Assembly: GCF_001304695.1 (NCBI RefSeq)
Contig: NZ_JFAQ01000087.1
Location: 1-64,000 of the forward strand
Length of the DNA stretch: 64,000 nt
Direction: 5' to 3'
From: Xanthomonas axonopodis
Lineage (GTDB): Bacteria; Pseudomonadota; Gammaproteobacteria; Xanthomonadales; Xanthomonadaceae
Under the pieces are notes generated by a model, which made no database searches, was not told the DNA's origin, and saw only the letters and a list, made by a program, of their open reading frames with translations. This document shows positions 1 through 10,314 of this stretch, one piece after another. Position numbers and translations under genes: made by a program. Within the stretch, counting starts at the first letter, position 1, and every line of letters starts with the position of its first letter.

Positions 1-61
1 GTTGCCCACATGAAGCACAGAGGCCTCCCAACAGAGGCCTCGATCACCGGGATTGCCCTGA

Positions 62-1075
62 ATGGGCAAAGCGATCTACGCGCCCCATCGTCTATGTGCA
101 TCCAACCTCCCGCGAAACGCGGGAACGGGGCTTGATCAGCGTTGCCCTAAGCTGCTGGGCAGAAGCTCGTCGACGTTGAGCAGGGAGCTGTCCAGGCAGG
201 AGGGCACGCTCTACTGCGCACGCGATGCGTCCCGGCGTTACGCAGCGCGGCGTCGGCATAGTGTTCGGCGACGTCGGCTCATCCCCGGAACGCAGTTATT
301 CCAGCTGGTGCGCGATCATCTTGTGTGGCGGTGGTCGCTCCAGCAGCTTGCTGCCAAGCATGCTGGCCATGCATTCGCACGATCCTGCCCAGCGCGTCAG
401 TCACCAGACCATCTACGCAACGATCTACGCGCATCCGCGCGGAGGCTTGAAAAAGGAGCTTGTCCAGGCGTTGCGCCAGCGCAAGCCGTCGCGTGGAGTG
501 CGGCGAACGAGCGCGGCCAAACGCACCTGGGTGCCGGAGGAACTGCGGATCGTGCCCCGCCCCGAGGAGGTGCAGCAGCGCCTGGTTCCAGGCCATTGGG
601 AAGGCGGTCTGATCAAGGGTGGGTTCAATCGTTCCTGCGTGGGCACCTTGGTGGAGCGCAAGACGCGCTTTTTCGTGCTGTGCCGTATGGACGGCTGCAC
701 GGCCGCAGATGCCCTGGAAGGATTCACCCGCCAGATGAAGAAATTGCCCGCCTCGATGCGAACGCGCTTGACCTATGATCGCGGCACCGAAATGGCCTGT
801 TATGCCGAGCTGATGCAGAGGCTGAACCTGGACGTGCGGTTTGCCGATCCGCATGCACCATGGCAGCGCGGAAGCAATGAAAATACCAACGGTCTGTTGC
901 GCCAGGTTCCTGCCCAAGGGGGCGGATCTGTCCAGCGTCAGTCAGGAGTACCTCAATCACATCGCCTTGCTGATGAATACGCGTTCTTTGAAAAACCCTT
1001 GGCTGGGAAACGCCCTGCGAGACGATGCAAGAAGAACTCGCCATCTTTAAATCACGTGTTGCACTTGAATCTTGA
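62..1075 (+). pseudogene. IS30-family transposase, broken by several frameshifts
   Basis: Remnant of a DDE transposase that would move its own insertion sequence. Three reading frames must be joined to follow the protein. The N-terminal helix-turn-helix (LGRSSSTLSREL) and a segment LVRDHLVWRWS are in one frame up to about 345. The catalytic core (DPAQRVSHQTIYATIY, HWEGGLIKG, TYDRGTEMA, SNENTNGLLRQ) is in a second frame to about 910. The next part (FLPKGADLS, EYLNHIALLMNTR) is in a third frame. The C-terminal end, starting at KTLGWETP and ending in a TGA at 1073-1075, is in yet another frame. The order of motifs is that of IS30 transposases. The frame breaks look like single-base indels, for example an extra G near 914. 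No clear terminal inverted repeats were found and the left end may lie outside the window. Confidence 0.85.
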
Positions 1076-1079
1076 GACC

Positions 1080-2681
1080 TCCCAGCTTGTGCAGCGCATC
1101 TTCGCTGATGCGCACGCCGCGCTCGCTGTTTTCCTCGCGCAGCACCACGCCGTTGAGGCGATAGTACAGGTCCTCGCGGAATTCGCCCGCGGCCACCATC
1201 TACGCCAGGTCGCGGTGACTGGCGCTAATCACGTGCAGTTCCAGCGGCATTGCATGGTCGCTGCCCAGCGGGGTCACGCTCTGTTCTTCCAGCACGCGCA
1301 GCAGCCGCGTCTGCAGCGGCAGCGGCATATCGCCGATCTCGTCCAGGAATAAGGTACCGCCGCTGGCCTGCAGCAGCTTGCCGTGGCGGCCTTCGCGCGC
1401 GGCATCGGTGAACGCGCCGCGCGCATAGCCGAACAGTTCGCTCTCGATCAGCGCCTCGGGAATCGCCGCACAGTTCACTGCCACGAATGGCCGCGCCGCC
1501 CATGGCGAGCCGCGGTGCACCGCCTTGGCGAACTCCTCCTTGCCGGTGCCGGTGGCGCCACACAGCAGGATCGATACGCGATGCGCGACCAGCTTCAGCG
1601 CGTTGTCCAGGTTGTGGCGCATGCGCGGATCGGAGCCGACGTGTTCGCATGCGTAAGCCGCCTCGCCGCTGTCGGCGGTGGTGGCATGCGCGCCGCCAGC
1701 AACAGGAGCGCGACGCGGCGGCTGCGCCAGCGCGAAGAAGCGGCGCCCGTGGCAGGTGCAGCGGATCGACCACGGCGTACTGGCATCGTTGCGCGCACGC
1801 TGCTCCACGATGTCGAAGTCCAGCTGCATCACCTGCGAGATGTCGCGCCCGACCAGCAGGCTGCGGTCGCCCTTGCCGAGCTGTTCCAGTGCCGCCTCGT
1901 TGACGGCCAGCACGCAGCCATCGGCACCGATCGCCATCAGCGCCTCGTGCAGCAGGCCGGCGAACTCCGGGCGGCTGTGGAAGCGCAGGATCCATGCCTG
2001 CCGGTACTGCTCCAGGAAATACGACCGTGCGATCTGCGCCGCCGACATGCGCACCAGCGCGCTGGTGTGGCGCTGCACCAGCTTGGTGTCGCGGGCGTCC
2101 GGTGTTGACGCATCCAGCGCCAGCAACTGCCCATGCGGATCGGGAATTGGCGCACCGCTGCACGACAGCGGCAAGTGCCGGGCCAGGTAATGCTCGCCGC
2201 GGAGCACGCCGAGCGCGCTGCGCAGGTGCCGATCCCGTTGGTGCCCTGGTAGCGCTCGGCCCAGCTGGCGCCGCAGAACAGCCCGGTCTGGCGGAATTCG
2301 CGCAGCAATGCCGGGTCGTGCACGCTGTGCAGCAAGGTCGCCTCGGCGTCGGCGAACACCACGGCGTAGCCGCCGCCGGCGATCTGCTCGTAGAGGTTCT
2401 CCATCTCCATCTTGGCGATGCGCAGCACGTCCTCGAGCCGCTGCTGGCGCTCGCGCAGCCCGCTGCCGTCGTGAACCATCGGCGACGGGGGAGCATCCGG
2501 ACTCAGGCCCATACTCGTCCAGGCAGCGCTGCCACGAGCGCGCCAGCGCCGGCGGCAGCGGTTCGATCTGGCGGAAGCGGCGCATGCGCGCCAGCAGCGC
2601 GGACTCGGCCTCGGCAGCGGACGAGGGCCCAGCCGTGGCCTGCAGGAGGTTGGCGACAGTCACTTCCGACGCGTGGCGCAT
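1080..2681 (-). pseudogene. Sigma-54-dependent transcriptional activator (AcoR-like), degraded
   Basis: Remnant of an enhancer-binding protein: GAF-like sensor region, then a sigma-54 AAA+ domain with Walker A GATGTGKEE, the GAFTDA loop (ELFGYARGAFTDA), and Walker B GTLFLDEIGDM. The first ~58 codons (MRHASEV... to CLDEYG) are in one frame, the middle (about 2505 down to 2220, including the NGIGTC motif) is in another, and the first frame resumes at GEHYLARHLPLSCSGAPI. These are two compensating indels. A TAG at about 1200-1202 then interrupts SHRDLA*MVAAGEFREDLYYRLNG. After that the expected end of the AAA+ domain and the Fis-type helix-turn-helix are missing, and the sequence runs into the IS30-like element at about 1075. 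Cannot encode a working activator. Confidence 0.85.
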
Positions 2682-2756
2682 CCTCGGTCCTTACCCGGGG
2701 CCAGAGCGGCAGTGACGCATAAACCGGGGCGCGGCTCAAACCGCGGTGCAGCAAGC

Positions 2757-2917
2757 GCCGGGATTGGGGATTGGTGATTGGCAAGAGCAACTTGGCCGGC
2801 GTGGTTCCTTTTGCGCCTCGACCAAAACGAAAAAACCGCGCGATCGCGCGGTTCTTCGTGGCCTCAAAACGCCGGAGCGTTGCGTTTGCGAATCCCCAGT
2901 CCCGACTCCCCAATCCA
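2757..2917. repeat. GGGATT/AATCCC inverted-repeat unit, copy 1
   Basis: A degenerate heptad array (GGGATTGGGGATTGGTGATT) at about 2760-2780 faces an inverted array (CCCCAGTCCCGACTCCCC...) at about 2896-2917. The two arms enclose the terminator hairpin of the kinase gene. Three similar two-armed units occur in the first 17 kb. Confidence 0.6.
2834..2856 (-). terminator. Rho-independent terminator of the PfkB kinase gene
   Basis: A perfect GC-rich inverted repeat (CCGCGCG / CGCGCGG, loop AT) extended by AA/TT lies 65-85 bases beyond the stop of the leftward kinase gene. Read on the minus strand it is followed by a run of T (A run at 2831-2835). It lies between two inverted blocks of the GGGATT-type repeat. 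Confidence 0.7.
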
Positions 2918-2920
2918 GGC

Positions 2921-3853
2921 TTACAACGCGTAGCCGAACTGCTGCTTGAACTGGTCGTTGAACTCGGCGAAGTCGAAGCGCTGGTTCTGCGTACCGGGGT
3001 GCTCGACCTTCAGCGCGCCCATCAGGTTGCCCATGCGGCCGATGGTCAACCAGTCGTAGCCGTCCTGGATGCCGTAGATCAGGCCAGCGCGGAACGCGTC
3101 GCCGCAGCCGGTCGGGTCGACCACGCGCCGCTCATGCGCCGGCGGAATGTCGTAGGTCTTCTCCGGCGTATGCACCAGCGCGCCCTTCGGGCCCTGCGTG
3201 GTGATGTAGGCTTGCACGCGCGAGACGATGTCTTTTTCGTCCCAGCCGGTGCGTTCCTGCAACAGGTTCGATTCGTAGTCGTTGACCACCACGTACTGAG
3301 CCTGCTCGATGAACTGTCGCAGCTCCGGGCCGTTGAACAGCGGCATCGCCTGGCCGGGGTCGAAGATGAAAGGAATGCCGCCGGCAGCGAACTCGTCCGC
3401 GTTCTGGATCATGCCTTCGCGCCCGTCGGGGCCGACCAGGCCCAGGGTCACGCCCGGCACATCCTTCACGTAGTTCTCGTAGCTGCGCATCATCGCGCCC
3501 GGATGGAAGGCGGTGATCTGGTTGTTATCGTGGTCGGTGGTGATGAACGCCTGCGGGGTGAACAGGTCGTCGATGATCTTCACCCGCGACAGGTCGATGC
3601 CCAGCGTTTCGAAGTGTTCGCGGTACGGGCCGAAATCCTGGCCCACGGTGCCCATCGGGATCGGCGCGCCACCGAGCAGATGCAGGTTGTAGGCAATGTT
3701 GCCGGCGCAGCCGCCGAATTCGCGGCGCATGCGCGGCACCAGGAACGACACATTCAGGATATGCACCTTGTCCGGCAGGATGTGGTTCTTGAACTGGTCC
3801 GGAAACACCATGATGGTGTCGTAGGCGAGGGAACCACAGATCAGTGTGGACAT
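2921..3853 (-). CDS. PfkB-family carbohydrate kinase, probably adenosine kinase
   Basis: 310-residue sugar/nucleoside kinase of the ribokinase (PfkB) family. It starts MSTLICGSLAYDTI, shows the family glycine pair (FGGCAGNIAYNL, residues about 46-57) and the C-terminal anion hole/catalytic signature DPTGCGDAF with the catalytic Asp. Members of this subfamily in Xanthomonas are annotated as adenosine kinase, phosphorylating adenosine to AMP with ATP; the substrate is inferred from family likeness only. The upstream in-frame extension to 3994 is rejected because the family N-terminus begins at 3853. The gene is monocistronic, divergent from mreB across a 276-base spacer that must hold both promoters, and ends in a good terminator. 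Confidence 0.85.
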   Translation of the reverse strand: MSTLICGSLAYDTIMVFPDQFKNHILPDKVHILNVSFLVPRMRREFGGCAGNIAYNLHLLGGAPIPMGTVGQDFGPYREHFETLGIDLSRVKIIDDLFTPQAFITTDHDNNQITAFHPGAMMRSYENYVKDVPGVTLGLVGPDGREGMIQNADEFAAGGIPFIFDPGQAMPLFNGPELRQFIEQAQYVVVNDYESNLLQERTGWDEKDIVSRVQAYITTQGPKGALVHTPEKTYDIPPAHERRVVDPTGCGDAFRAGLIYGIQDGYDWLTIGRMGNLMGALKVEHPGTQNQRFDFAEFNDQFKQQFGYAL

Positions 3854-3985
3854 CGAGTCGGGCCTTTGCGTTGGGAAAACCCGCCAATTGCCGGGCATGG
3901 CAGCGTGACGGCGCGTGCGCCGCGGCGCACAAGGGTAACGGCTGCGGCCGATCAGGGCCAGAACCGCATGCCATGGCCGGCGTGA

Positions 3986-5176
<1,191 letters not shown>

Positions 5177-5183
5177 AGCGTTC

Positions 5184-5338
5184 GGGATTAGGGAGTCGGC
5201 ATTCGGCATTCGGGATTCGCAAAGCGTGTCCCGGCCTTCGGCCTTGACCGATTGCGGTGCAGCCCTGTTTGTCTAACGCTTAGTCGTACCGGGGGCAGCG
5301 AGCTGCTCCTCGAATCCCCAATCCCTAATCTCAGATCC
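5184..5338. repeat. GGGATT/AATCCC inverted-repeat unit, copy 2
   Basis: Heptad-like array GGGATTAGGGAGTCGGCATT with a further GGGATTC (about 5186-5219) facing an inverted CCCAATCCCTAATCTC array (about 5315-5338), filling most of the mreB-mreC spacer. The interior has a short GGCC-TTC-GGCC hairpin but no convincing terminator or open frame. Confidence 0.6.
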
Positions 5339-5348
5339 CGGCCTTAAA

Positions 5349-6653
5349 GTGCCCTCCTACGCCGGTCCTCCCGTCGCCTCCCGTCCGGGCGAAGTCATCT
5401 CCACGCTGCGCCTGCTGGTCTACCTGGTGCTGGCCGTCGTGCTGATTGCGCTCGATAGCCGCGGCGGTTGGCTGAGCCAGGTGCGCATGCAGGCCAATCT
5501 GCTGATCCAGCCGATCTGGGCGGTGGCCGGGCTGCCGGGACGCATCGGCTCGCAGGTGCGTGACAACGCTGCAACGCATGCCCAGCTGGTGGAAGAGAAC
5601 CGGGATCTGCGCAATCAACTGCTGGTCGCCAATGCGCGCCTGACCCGGCTGCAAACCGCGGCCCTGGACAACGCGCAACTGCGCGAACTGCTCAACGTGG
5701 CCGAGCGCCGCGGTCTGGATGTGCAACTGGCGCCGATCCTGAACATCGATCTGGATCCGACGCGCCAACGCTTGCTGCTGGACGCCGGCGGCCGCGACGG
5801 TGTGATGCTGGGTCAGGCGGTGATCGATGCCGGCGGCCTGATGGGGCAGGTGATCGAAGTCACCCCGCTGCATTCCACCGTGTTGCTGCTCACCGACCCC
5901 GACCACGCAGTGCCGGTCAGCGTAGCGCGCAATGGCGTGCGGCTGATCGTCTACGGGCGTGGCGACCGCCTGGAACTGCGCGATATCCCGCTCAGTGCCG
6001 GCGTGCAGGTGGGCGATGAAATCGTCACCTCGGGCCTGGGCGGGCGCTTCCCGGCCGGCTTCCCGGTCGGCAAGGTCTCCGAGTTGCATCCCGACGACAC
6101 CCACGCCTTCCTGGTCGGCGAACTGACCCCGGCCGCCAAGCTCGATCGCGGCCGCGATGTGTTGCTGCTGCGTGCCGGCAAGCCGTTGCGCGTGGTCCCG
6201 GGGGCCGGGATTGGGGATTCGGGAGTTGGGATTCGCAACAGCGATAACAGCAACGGCGGCGCGGCTGCCGCCAGCGCGCCGGTGGCTGCCACACCACGCA
6301 CGCCGGTGGGCGGGATTTCCAACGCAGTGATCGATACCGCGCGCCCGACGGCTGCTGCGGCATCGGGCACCAGCACTGTTACCGCGCCGCGCGCACAGTC
6401 GGCCCGCGCATCAGCGTCAGCATCACGCGGCCACGCCAGCCTGCCGGCCAGTCCTCCTGGGTCGAACGGCCCTGAACTCCAGACCCGCGGTTCCCGCGCA
6501 GCGTCATCGCATGGCTCACGGGCTTCAGGGAGTGGAGACGCTGGAACCGGCAACGGCAACGGCAACGCCGCACCAGCACAGGCGGCCGCTTCTAACCAAT
6601 CCCCAATCCCCAATCCCCAATCCCGTCCGGCTCCAATGGAGACGGACCAATGA
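5349..6653 (+). CDS. mreC: Cell shape-determining protein MreC with an atypical repeat-bounded C-terminal tail
   Basis: 434 residues, GTG start at 5349. There is one N-terminal membrane helix (LLVYLVLAVVLIALD), a coiled coil (about residues 75-115, LVEENRDLRNQLLVANARL), then the two beta-barrel periplasmic domain (about 120-285) that bridges MreB and PBP2. The conserved part ends near AGKPLRVVPG (base 6205). From there to the stop the protein is low-complexity Ala/Ser/Gly. Its two ends are translated GGGATT repeat arms: GAGIGDSGVGIRNS at 6206-6239 and NQSPIPNPQSRP at 6594-6629. Typical MreC proteins are about 280-330 residues, so roughly 145 residues are extra. The stop overlaps mreD by 4 bases. 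Confidence 0.93.
   Translation: MPSYAGPPVASRPGEVISTLRLLVYLVLAVVLIALDSRGGWLSQVRMQANLLIQPIWAVAGLPGRIGSQVRDNAATHAQLVEENRDLRNQLLVANARLTRLQTAALDNAQLRELLNVAERRGLDVQLAPILNIDLDPTRQRLLLDAGGRDGVMLGQAVIDAGGLMGQVIEVTPLHSTVLLLTDPDHAVPVSVARNGVRLIVYGRGDRLELRDIPLSAGVQVGDEIVTSGLGGRFPAGFPVGKVSELHPDDTHAFLVGELTPAAKLDRGRDVLLLRAGKPLRVVPGAGIGDSGVGIRNSDNSNGGAAAASAPVAATPRTPVGGISNAVIDTARPTAAAASGTSTVTAPRAQSARASASASRGHASLPASPPGSNGPELQTRGSRAASSHGSRASGSGDAGTGNGNGNAAPAQAAASNQSPIPNPQSRPAPMETDQ
6206..6626. repeat. GGGATT/AATCCC inverted-repeat unit, copy 3, inside mreC
   Basis: Left arm at 6206-6236 (GGGATTGGGGATTCGGGAG then TTGGGATTC). Right arm at 6595-6624 is nearly pure CCCCAAT heptads. The arms are inverted relative to each other and flank the whole low-complexity tail of mreC, which stays open in the mreC frame through both arms. 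Confidence 0.65.
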
Positions 6654-7135
6654 CCCGCATGCGCAACACCTGGATCCTGCCAGCGAGCATCTTCATCGCG
6701 CTGGTCCTGGGGCTGCTGCCGTTGCCGATGGTGGTGCAGCCGCTGCGGCCGTACTGGCTGGCGTTGGTGCTGGCGTACTGGGTCATCGAGGAGCCGGACC
6801 GGGTCGGGCTGGGCCTGGCCTTCGTGGCCGGCGTGCTGGCTGATCTGCTGTATGGCGGGCTGCTCGGCGAGCAGGCGCTGCGGCTGGTGATCATGACCTT
6901 CATCCTGCAGCGCTTCCGCGCGCGCATGCGTTTTTTCCCGATCTCGCAGCAGGCGCTGGCCATTGGTGGGCTGCTGCTCAACGACCGCATCGTGTCCTCG
7001 GCGGTGCATCTGGCCGTGGGCGAGCCTACCCTGCCGTGGAGCTACTGGTGGGCGCCGCTGCTGGGCATGGCGCTGTGGCCGCCGTTGTTCGTGGTGCTGG
7101 ACGCGGTGCGGCTGGGCAAGCGGAGCAAAAAGTAA
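6650..7135 (+). CDS. mreD: Rod shape-determining protein MreD
   Basis: 161-residue inner-membrane protein of usual MreD length, almost entirely hydrophobic, with about five transmembrane segments (for example WILPASIFIALVLGLLPLPM and WLALVLAYWVI). It contains the conserved acidic stretch IEEPDRVGLGLAFVAGVLADLL. It acts in the elongasome, linking MreC to the lipid II polymerising machinery. The ATG overlaps the mreC stop (ATGA) and the stop lies a few bases before mrdA, indicating translational coupling within one operon. Confidence 0.95.
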   Translation: MTRMRNTWILPASIFIALVLGLLPLPMVVQPLRPYWLALVLAYWVIEEPDRVGLGLAFVAGVLADLLYGGLLGEQALRLVIMTFILQRFRARMRFFPISQQALAIGGLLLNDRIVSSAVHLAVGEPTLPWSYWWAPLLGMALWPPLFVVLDAVRLGKRSKK

Positions 7136-7138
7136 GTC

Positions 7139-9199
7139 ATGCACGGGCGCCGTCATCCCAAGAATCCGCATGCGGAGGCCGAACAGTTCCGCCGCCGCGC
7201 GGTGCTGGGCTTTGCGATGGTGGTGATTTGCCTGGTCGGCCTGGGCGGCTGGTATTTCAAGCTGCAGGTGCTCGACCACGAGGTCTACGCCACGCGCTCG
7301 GAGGCTAACCGCATCAAGCCAAAACCGGTGGTGCCCGGGCGCGGCATGATCTACGACCGCACCGGTCGGCTGCTGGCCGAAAACGTGCCGGCCTTCCGCC
7401 TGGACGTGACCCCCGACAAGGTCGCCGACATGAACGCCATGCTGGACGCGTTGGGCAAGGTGATCCCGATCGCGCCGGAGGATCTGGAGCGCTTCAACCG
7501 CGAGCGCCGCGCGCGCCGCAGCTTCCTGCCGGTGACGCTCAAGCTGCGCATGAGCGATGAAGAGATGGCGCGGTTCGCGGTGGAACGCTGGCGTTTCCCT
7601 GGCGTGGAGCTGGAGCCGTACCTGACCCGGCGTTATCCCTACGGCCCGTTGTTCGCGCACATCATCGGCTATGTGGGCCGGATCGACGAAAAAGACCTGG
7701 CGGTGCTGGGCCAGGGCAATGCGGCGCTCACCCACATGGGCAAATCCGGGCTGGAGCGCTACTACGAGCAGGATCTGCGCGGGCAGGTCGGGTATGAGCA
7801 GGTCGAAACCAATGTGCAGGGGCGCGCCATCCGCACCGTCGGCCGGGTCGCACCGCAGTCCGGTGCCGACCTGCGGCTGTCGGTGGATGCCGACCTGCAG
7901 CGCGCGATGGTGGCCGCGTTCGGCGAGCACGAAGGCGCGGCGATTGCGATGGATCCGCGCACCGGCGAGATCCTGGGCATGGTCAGCCTGCCCAGCTACG
8001 ACCCCAATCTGTTCGTCAACGGCATCTCGCATACCGATTTCAAGATGCTCAACGACAACCCGTCGCGGCCGCAGTTCAACCGGCTGGTGCTCGGTGGCGT
8101 GGCGCCGGGCTCCACGCTCAAACCGTTGATCGCCTTGGCCGGCCTGGACAGCGGCCTGCGCCGGCCCGAGGACCGGGTGCTGTCCACCGGCATGTTCTAC
8201 CTGCCCGGCGTCAGCCGCGGGTGGGGCGATTCGCACCGCGGCGGGCATGGCTGGACCGACCTGCGCAAGTCGATCGCGCAGTCGGTCAATACCTATTACT
8301 ACCGCCTGGCGGTGGACATGGGCATCGAGCGCTTCGACCACTACATGGGCGAATACGGCTTCGGCCAGCCCACCGGGGTGGATCTACTGGGCGAAATCGG
8401 CGGCATCCTGCCGTCGCCGGCCTACAAGTACAAGACGCGCAAGGAGCGCTGGTATCCCGGCGACACGGTCAACATCGCCATTGGCCAGGGTGACTGGAAG
8501 GTCACGCCGCTGCAGCTGGTGCGCGGCGTCTCGGCGATTGCCAGCGGTTTGCTGTTGCGCCCGCACCTGGTGCTGGAAGAGCGCACCGGTTTCGATCATC
8601 CCTGGGAGCCGATGATCCAGCCGCCCGGCAAGCCGATCAGCCAGAACCCGGCGCATCTGCAGGTGGTGCGCGAGGGCATGATGGACACCATGCGGCCGGG
8701 CGGTACCGGCTATGCGATCACCCCGGGTGCGCCGTATCAGATGGCCGGCAAGACCGGCACCGCGCAGGTGGTCAGCCGCAAGGGCGTGGCGGCGGTGGAT
8801 CCGCGCAGCCTGCCGTTGCACCTGCGCCACCGCGGCCTGTTCGTCGGCTTCGCGCCGGCCGACAACCCGGTCATCGCGGTGGCGGTGGCGGTGGAAGGCG
8901 GCGGTTTCGGCACCAGCTCGGCGGCGCCGATCGCACGCAAGATCTTCGATGCGTGGCTGCTGGGCAAGATGCCCGCCGGTCTGGAGCCGCTGGACAGCGA
9001 GCTCGGTATGACCGCCGTGGGCGTCAATCAGTTCGAAGCCGGCGTCACCGACGCGCGCGCAGCCGGCGACGCTGCCGCTGCCACGCTGGACGAACTGCCG
9101 GTGGTGATCGGCCAGAGCGCCGTTGTGCTGGACCCCAATACCCCCGCGCAACCGGTCGTGCCGGATGTGCCGGACGCGGTGCAGGAGACCGACCATTGA
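7139..9199 (+). CDS. mrdA: Penicillin-binding protein 2 (elongasome DD-transpeptidase)
   Basis: 686 residues. A single N-terminal transmembrane anchor (LGFAMVVICLVGLGGWYF) is followed by the pedestal/dimerisation region with R-G-x-I-x-D-R-x-G (RGMIYDRTGRLLAENVP). The transpeptidase domain has the active-site Ser in GSTLKPL (about residue 325), SVN in QSVNTYYY (about 381) and KTGTAQ (about 537). PBP2 cross-links new glycan strands made by RodA, whose gene overlaps the end of this one. About 60 residues after the catalytic fold are Ala/Val-rich and poorly conserved. Confidence 0.96.
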   Translation: MHGRRHPKNPHAEAEQFRRRAVLGFAMVVICLVGLGGWYFKLQVLDHEVYATRSEANRIKPKPVVPGRGMIYDRTGRLLAENVPAFRLDVTPDKVADMNAMLDALGKVIPIAPEDLERFNRERRARRSFLPVTLKLRMSDEEMARFAVERWRFPGVELEPYLTRRYPYGPLFAHIIGYVGRIDEKDLAVLGQGNAALTHMGKSGLERYYEQDLRGQVGYEQVETNVQGRAIRTVGRVAPQSGADLRLSVDADLQRAMVAAFGEHEGAAIAMDPRTGEILGMVSLPSYDPNLFVNGISHTDFKMLNDNPSRPQFNRLVLGGVAPGSTLKPLIALAGLDSGLRRPEDRVLSTGMFYLPGVSRGWGDSHRGGHGWTDLRKSIAQSVNTYYYRLAVDMGIERFDHYMGEYGFGQPTGVDLLGEIGGILPSPAYKYKTRKERWYPGDTVNIAIGQGDWKVTPLQLVRGVSAIASGLLLRPHLVLEERTGFDHPWEPMIQPPGKPISQNPAHLQVVREGMMDTMRPGGTGYAITPGAPYQMAGKTGTAQVVSRKGVAAVDPRSLPLHLRHRGLFVGFAPADNPVIAVAVAVEGGGFGTSSAAPIARKIFDAWLLGKMPAGLEPLDSELGMTAVGVNQFEAGVTDARAAGDAAAATLDELPVVIGQSAVVLDPNTPAQPVVPDVPDAVQETDH

Positions 9200-10314
9200 G
9201 CGACATCCTGCGCTGGTTGGTGGACATGGCCGCGCGCTTCACGCGCAGCCTGGACTGGGTGCTGTGCCTGGCGCTGGGCGGGCTGATGGCCATCGGCCTG
9301 TCGGTGCTCAAGAGCGCCGGCGGCACTGCCAATGGCGAACACCTGATGCTGGCGCAGGGCATCCGCTTCATCATCGGGGCGGCGGCGATGTGGGGGATTT
9401 CGCGCATGTCGGTGCTGCGCCTGCGCGCCTGGACACCATGGGTGTACGGCTTGTCGATGCTGCCGCTGCTGGCGGTCTTCGCGCTGGGCACCGGTAAATA
9501 CGGCCGGCAGTGGCTGGATCTGAAAGTGTTCTACCTGCAGCCGGCCGAGCTCCTCAAGATCAGCTTGCCGATGATGGCGGCTTGGTATCTGCACCGCATG
9601 CCGCTGCCGCCGCGCATTTCCACCGTGCTGGTGACCGGCGTGATTATCGGCGTGCCCACTGCGCTGATCATGTTGCAGCCTGACTTCGGCACCGGCGTGT
9701 TGATTGCTGCCAGCGGCGTGTTCGTGCTGCTGCTGGCCGGCCTGCCGTGGTGGTGGGTGGCCGTTGGTGTGGGCGGCGTGTCTGTGGCTGCGCCGGTGGC
9801 GTGGTTCTGGCTGCTGCGGCCGTACCAGAAGGACCGCATCATGATGTTCCTCAACCCCGAGAACGATGCGCTTGGCGCGGGCTGGAACATCATCCAGTCC
9901 AAGATCGCGATTGGCTCGGGCGGGTTGAACGGCAAGGGCTGGGGTCTGGGCTCGCAATCGCACCTGAACTTCATTCCCGAACAGACCACCGACTTTGCGT
10001 TCTCCGTGCTCAGCGAAGAATTCGGCTGGATAGGCGTGGCCACCGTGCTGACCTTGTACCTGATCGTCATTGGCCGCTGCCTGTGGATCGCCTCGCAGGC
10101 GCGTGACGCTTATTCGCGCCTGGTTGCCGGCGCCACCGGCCTGGCGTTCTTCGTCTACGTGCTGGTCAACGGCGGCATGATTTCCGGCCTGTTACCGGTG
10201 GTGGGCGTGCCGATGCCGCTGATGAGTTACGGCGGCACTTCGGCGGTGTCGCTGCTGGCCGGCCTTGGTTTGGTCATGGCAGTAAAGTCGCATCGCCCGG
10301 TGCACGGTTACTGA
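9196..10314 (+). CDS. rodA: RodA peptidoglycan glycosyltransferase
   Basis: 372-residue SEDS-family membrane protein with about ten transmembrane helices that polymerises lipid II in the elongasome together with PBP2. Family landmarks include QPAELLKISLPMMAAWYL, LQPDFGTGVLIAASG, the NFIPEQTTDFAFSVLSEEFG loop and GVPMPLMSYGGTSAV near the C-terminus. Start taken as TTG at 9196, which overlaps the mrdA stop codon and gives the family N-terminus (LSDILRWLVDMAARF); an ATG at 9226 is the alternative. Last gene of the mre operon. Confidence 0.94.
   Translation: MSDILRWLVDMAARFTRSLDWVLCLALGGLMAIGLSVLKSAGGTANGEHLMLAQGIRFIIGAAAMWGISRMSVLRLRAWTPWVYGLSMLPLLAVFALGTGKYGRQWLDLKVFYLQPAELLKISLPMMAAWYLHRMPLPPRISTVLVTGVIIGVPTALIMLQPDFGTGVLIAASGVFVLLLAGLPWWWVAVGVGGVSVAAPVAWFWLLRPYQKDRIMMFLNPENDALGAGWNIIQSKIAIGSGGLNGKGWGLGSQSHLNFIPEQTTDFAFSVLSEEFGWIGVATVLTLYLIVIGRCLWIASQARDAYSRLVAGATGLAFFVYVLVNGGMISGLLPVVGVPMPLMSYGGTSAVSLLAGLGLVMAVKSHRPVHGY

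Noticed and set aside
1-61. Terminal inverted repeat of the IS30-like element; the octamer GAGGCCTC occurs twice here
   Set aside because: No matching inverse could be found near the right end of the transposase (1076-1100), so the element's ends are not defined.
2771-3985. 404-codon rightward frame opposite the PfkB kinase
   Set aside because: Antisense shadow; the leftward frame has the complete PfkB motifs.
5951-8341. 796-codon open frame on the minus strand opposite mreC-mreD-mrdA
   Set aside because: Reverse shadow caused by high GC at codon position 3 of real genes. The translation is Arg/His/Gln-rich with no family motifs. The same applies to long minus-strand frames at 20668-22491, 26668-28587 and 40276-42525.
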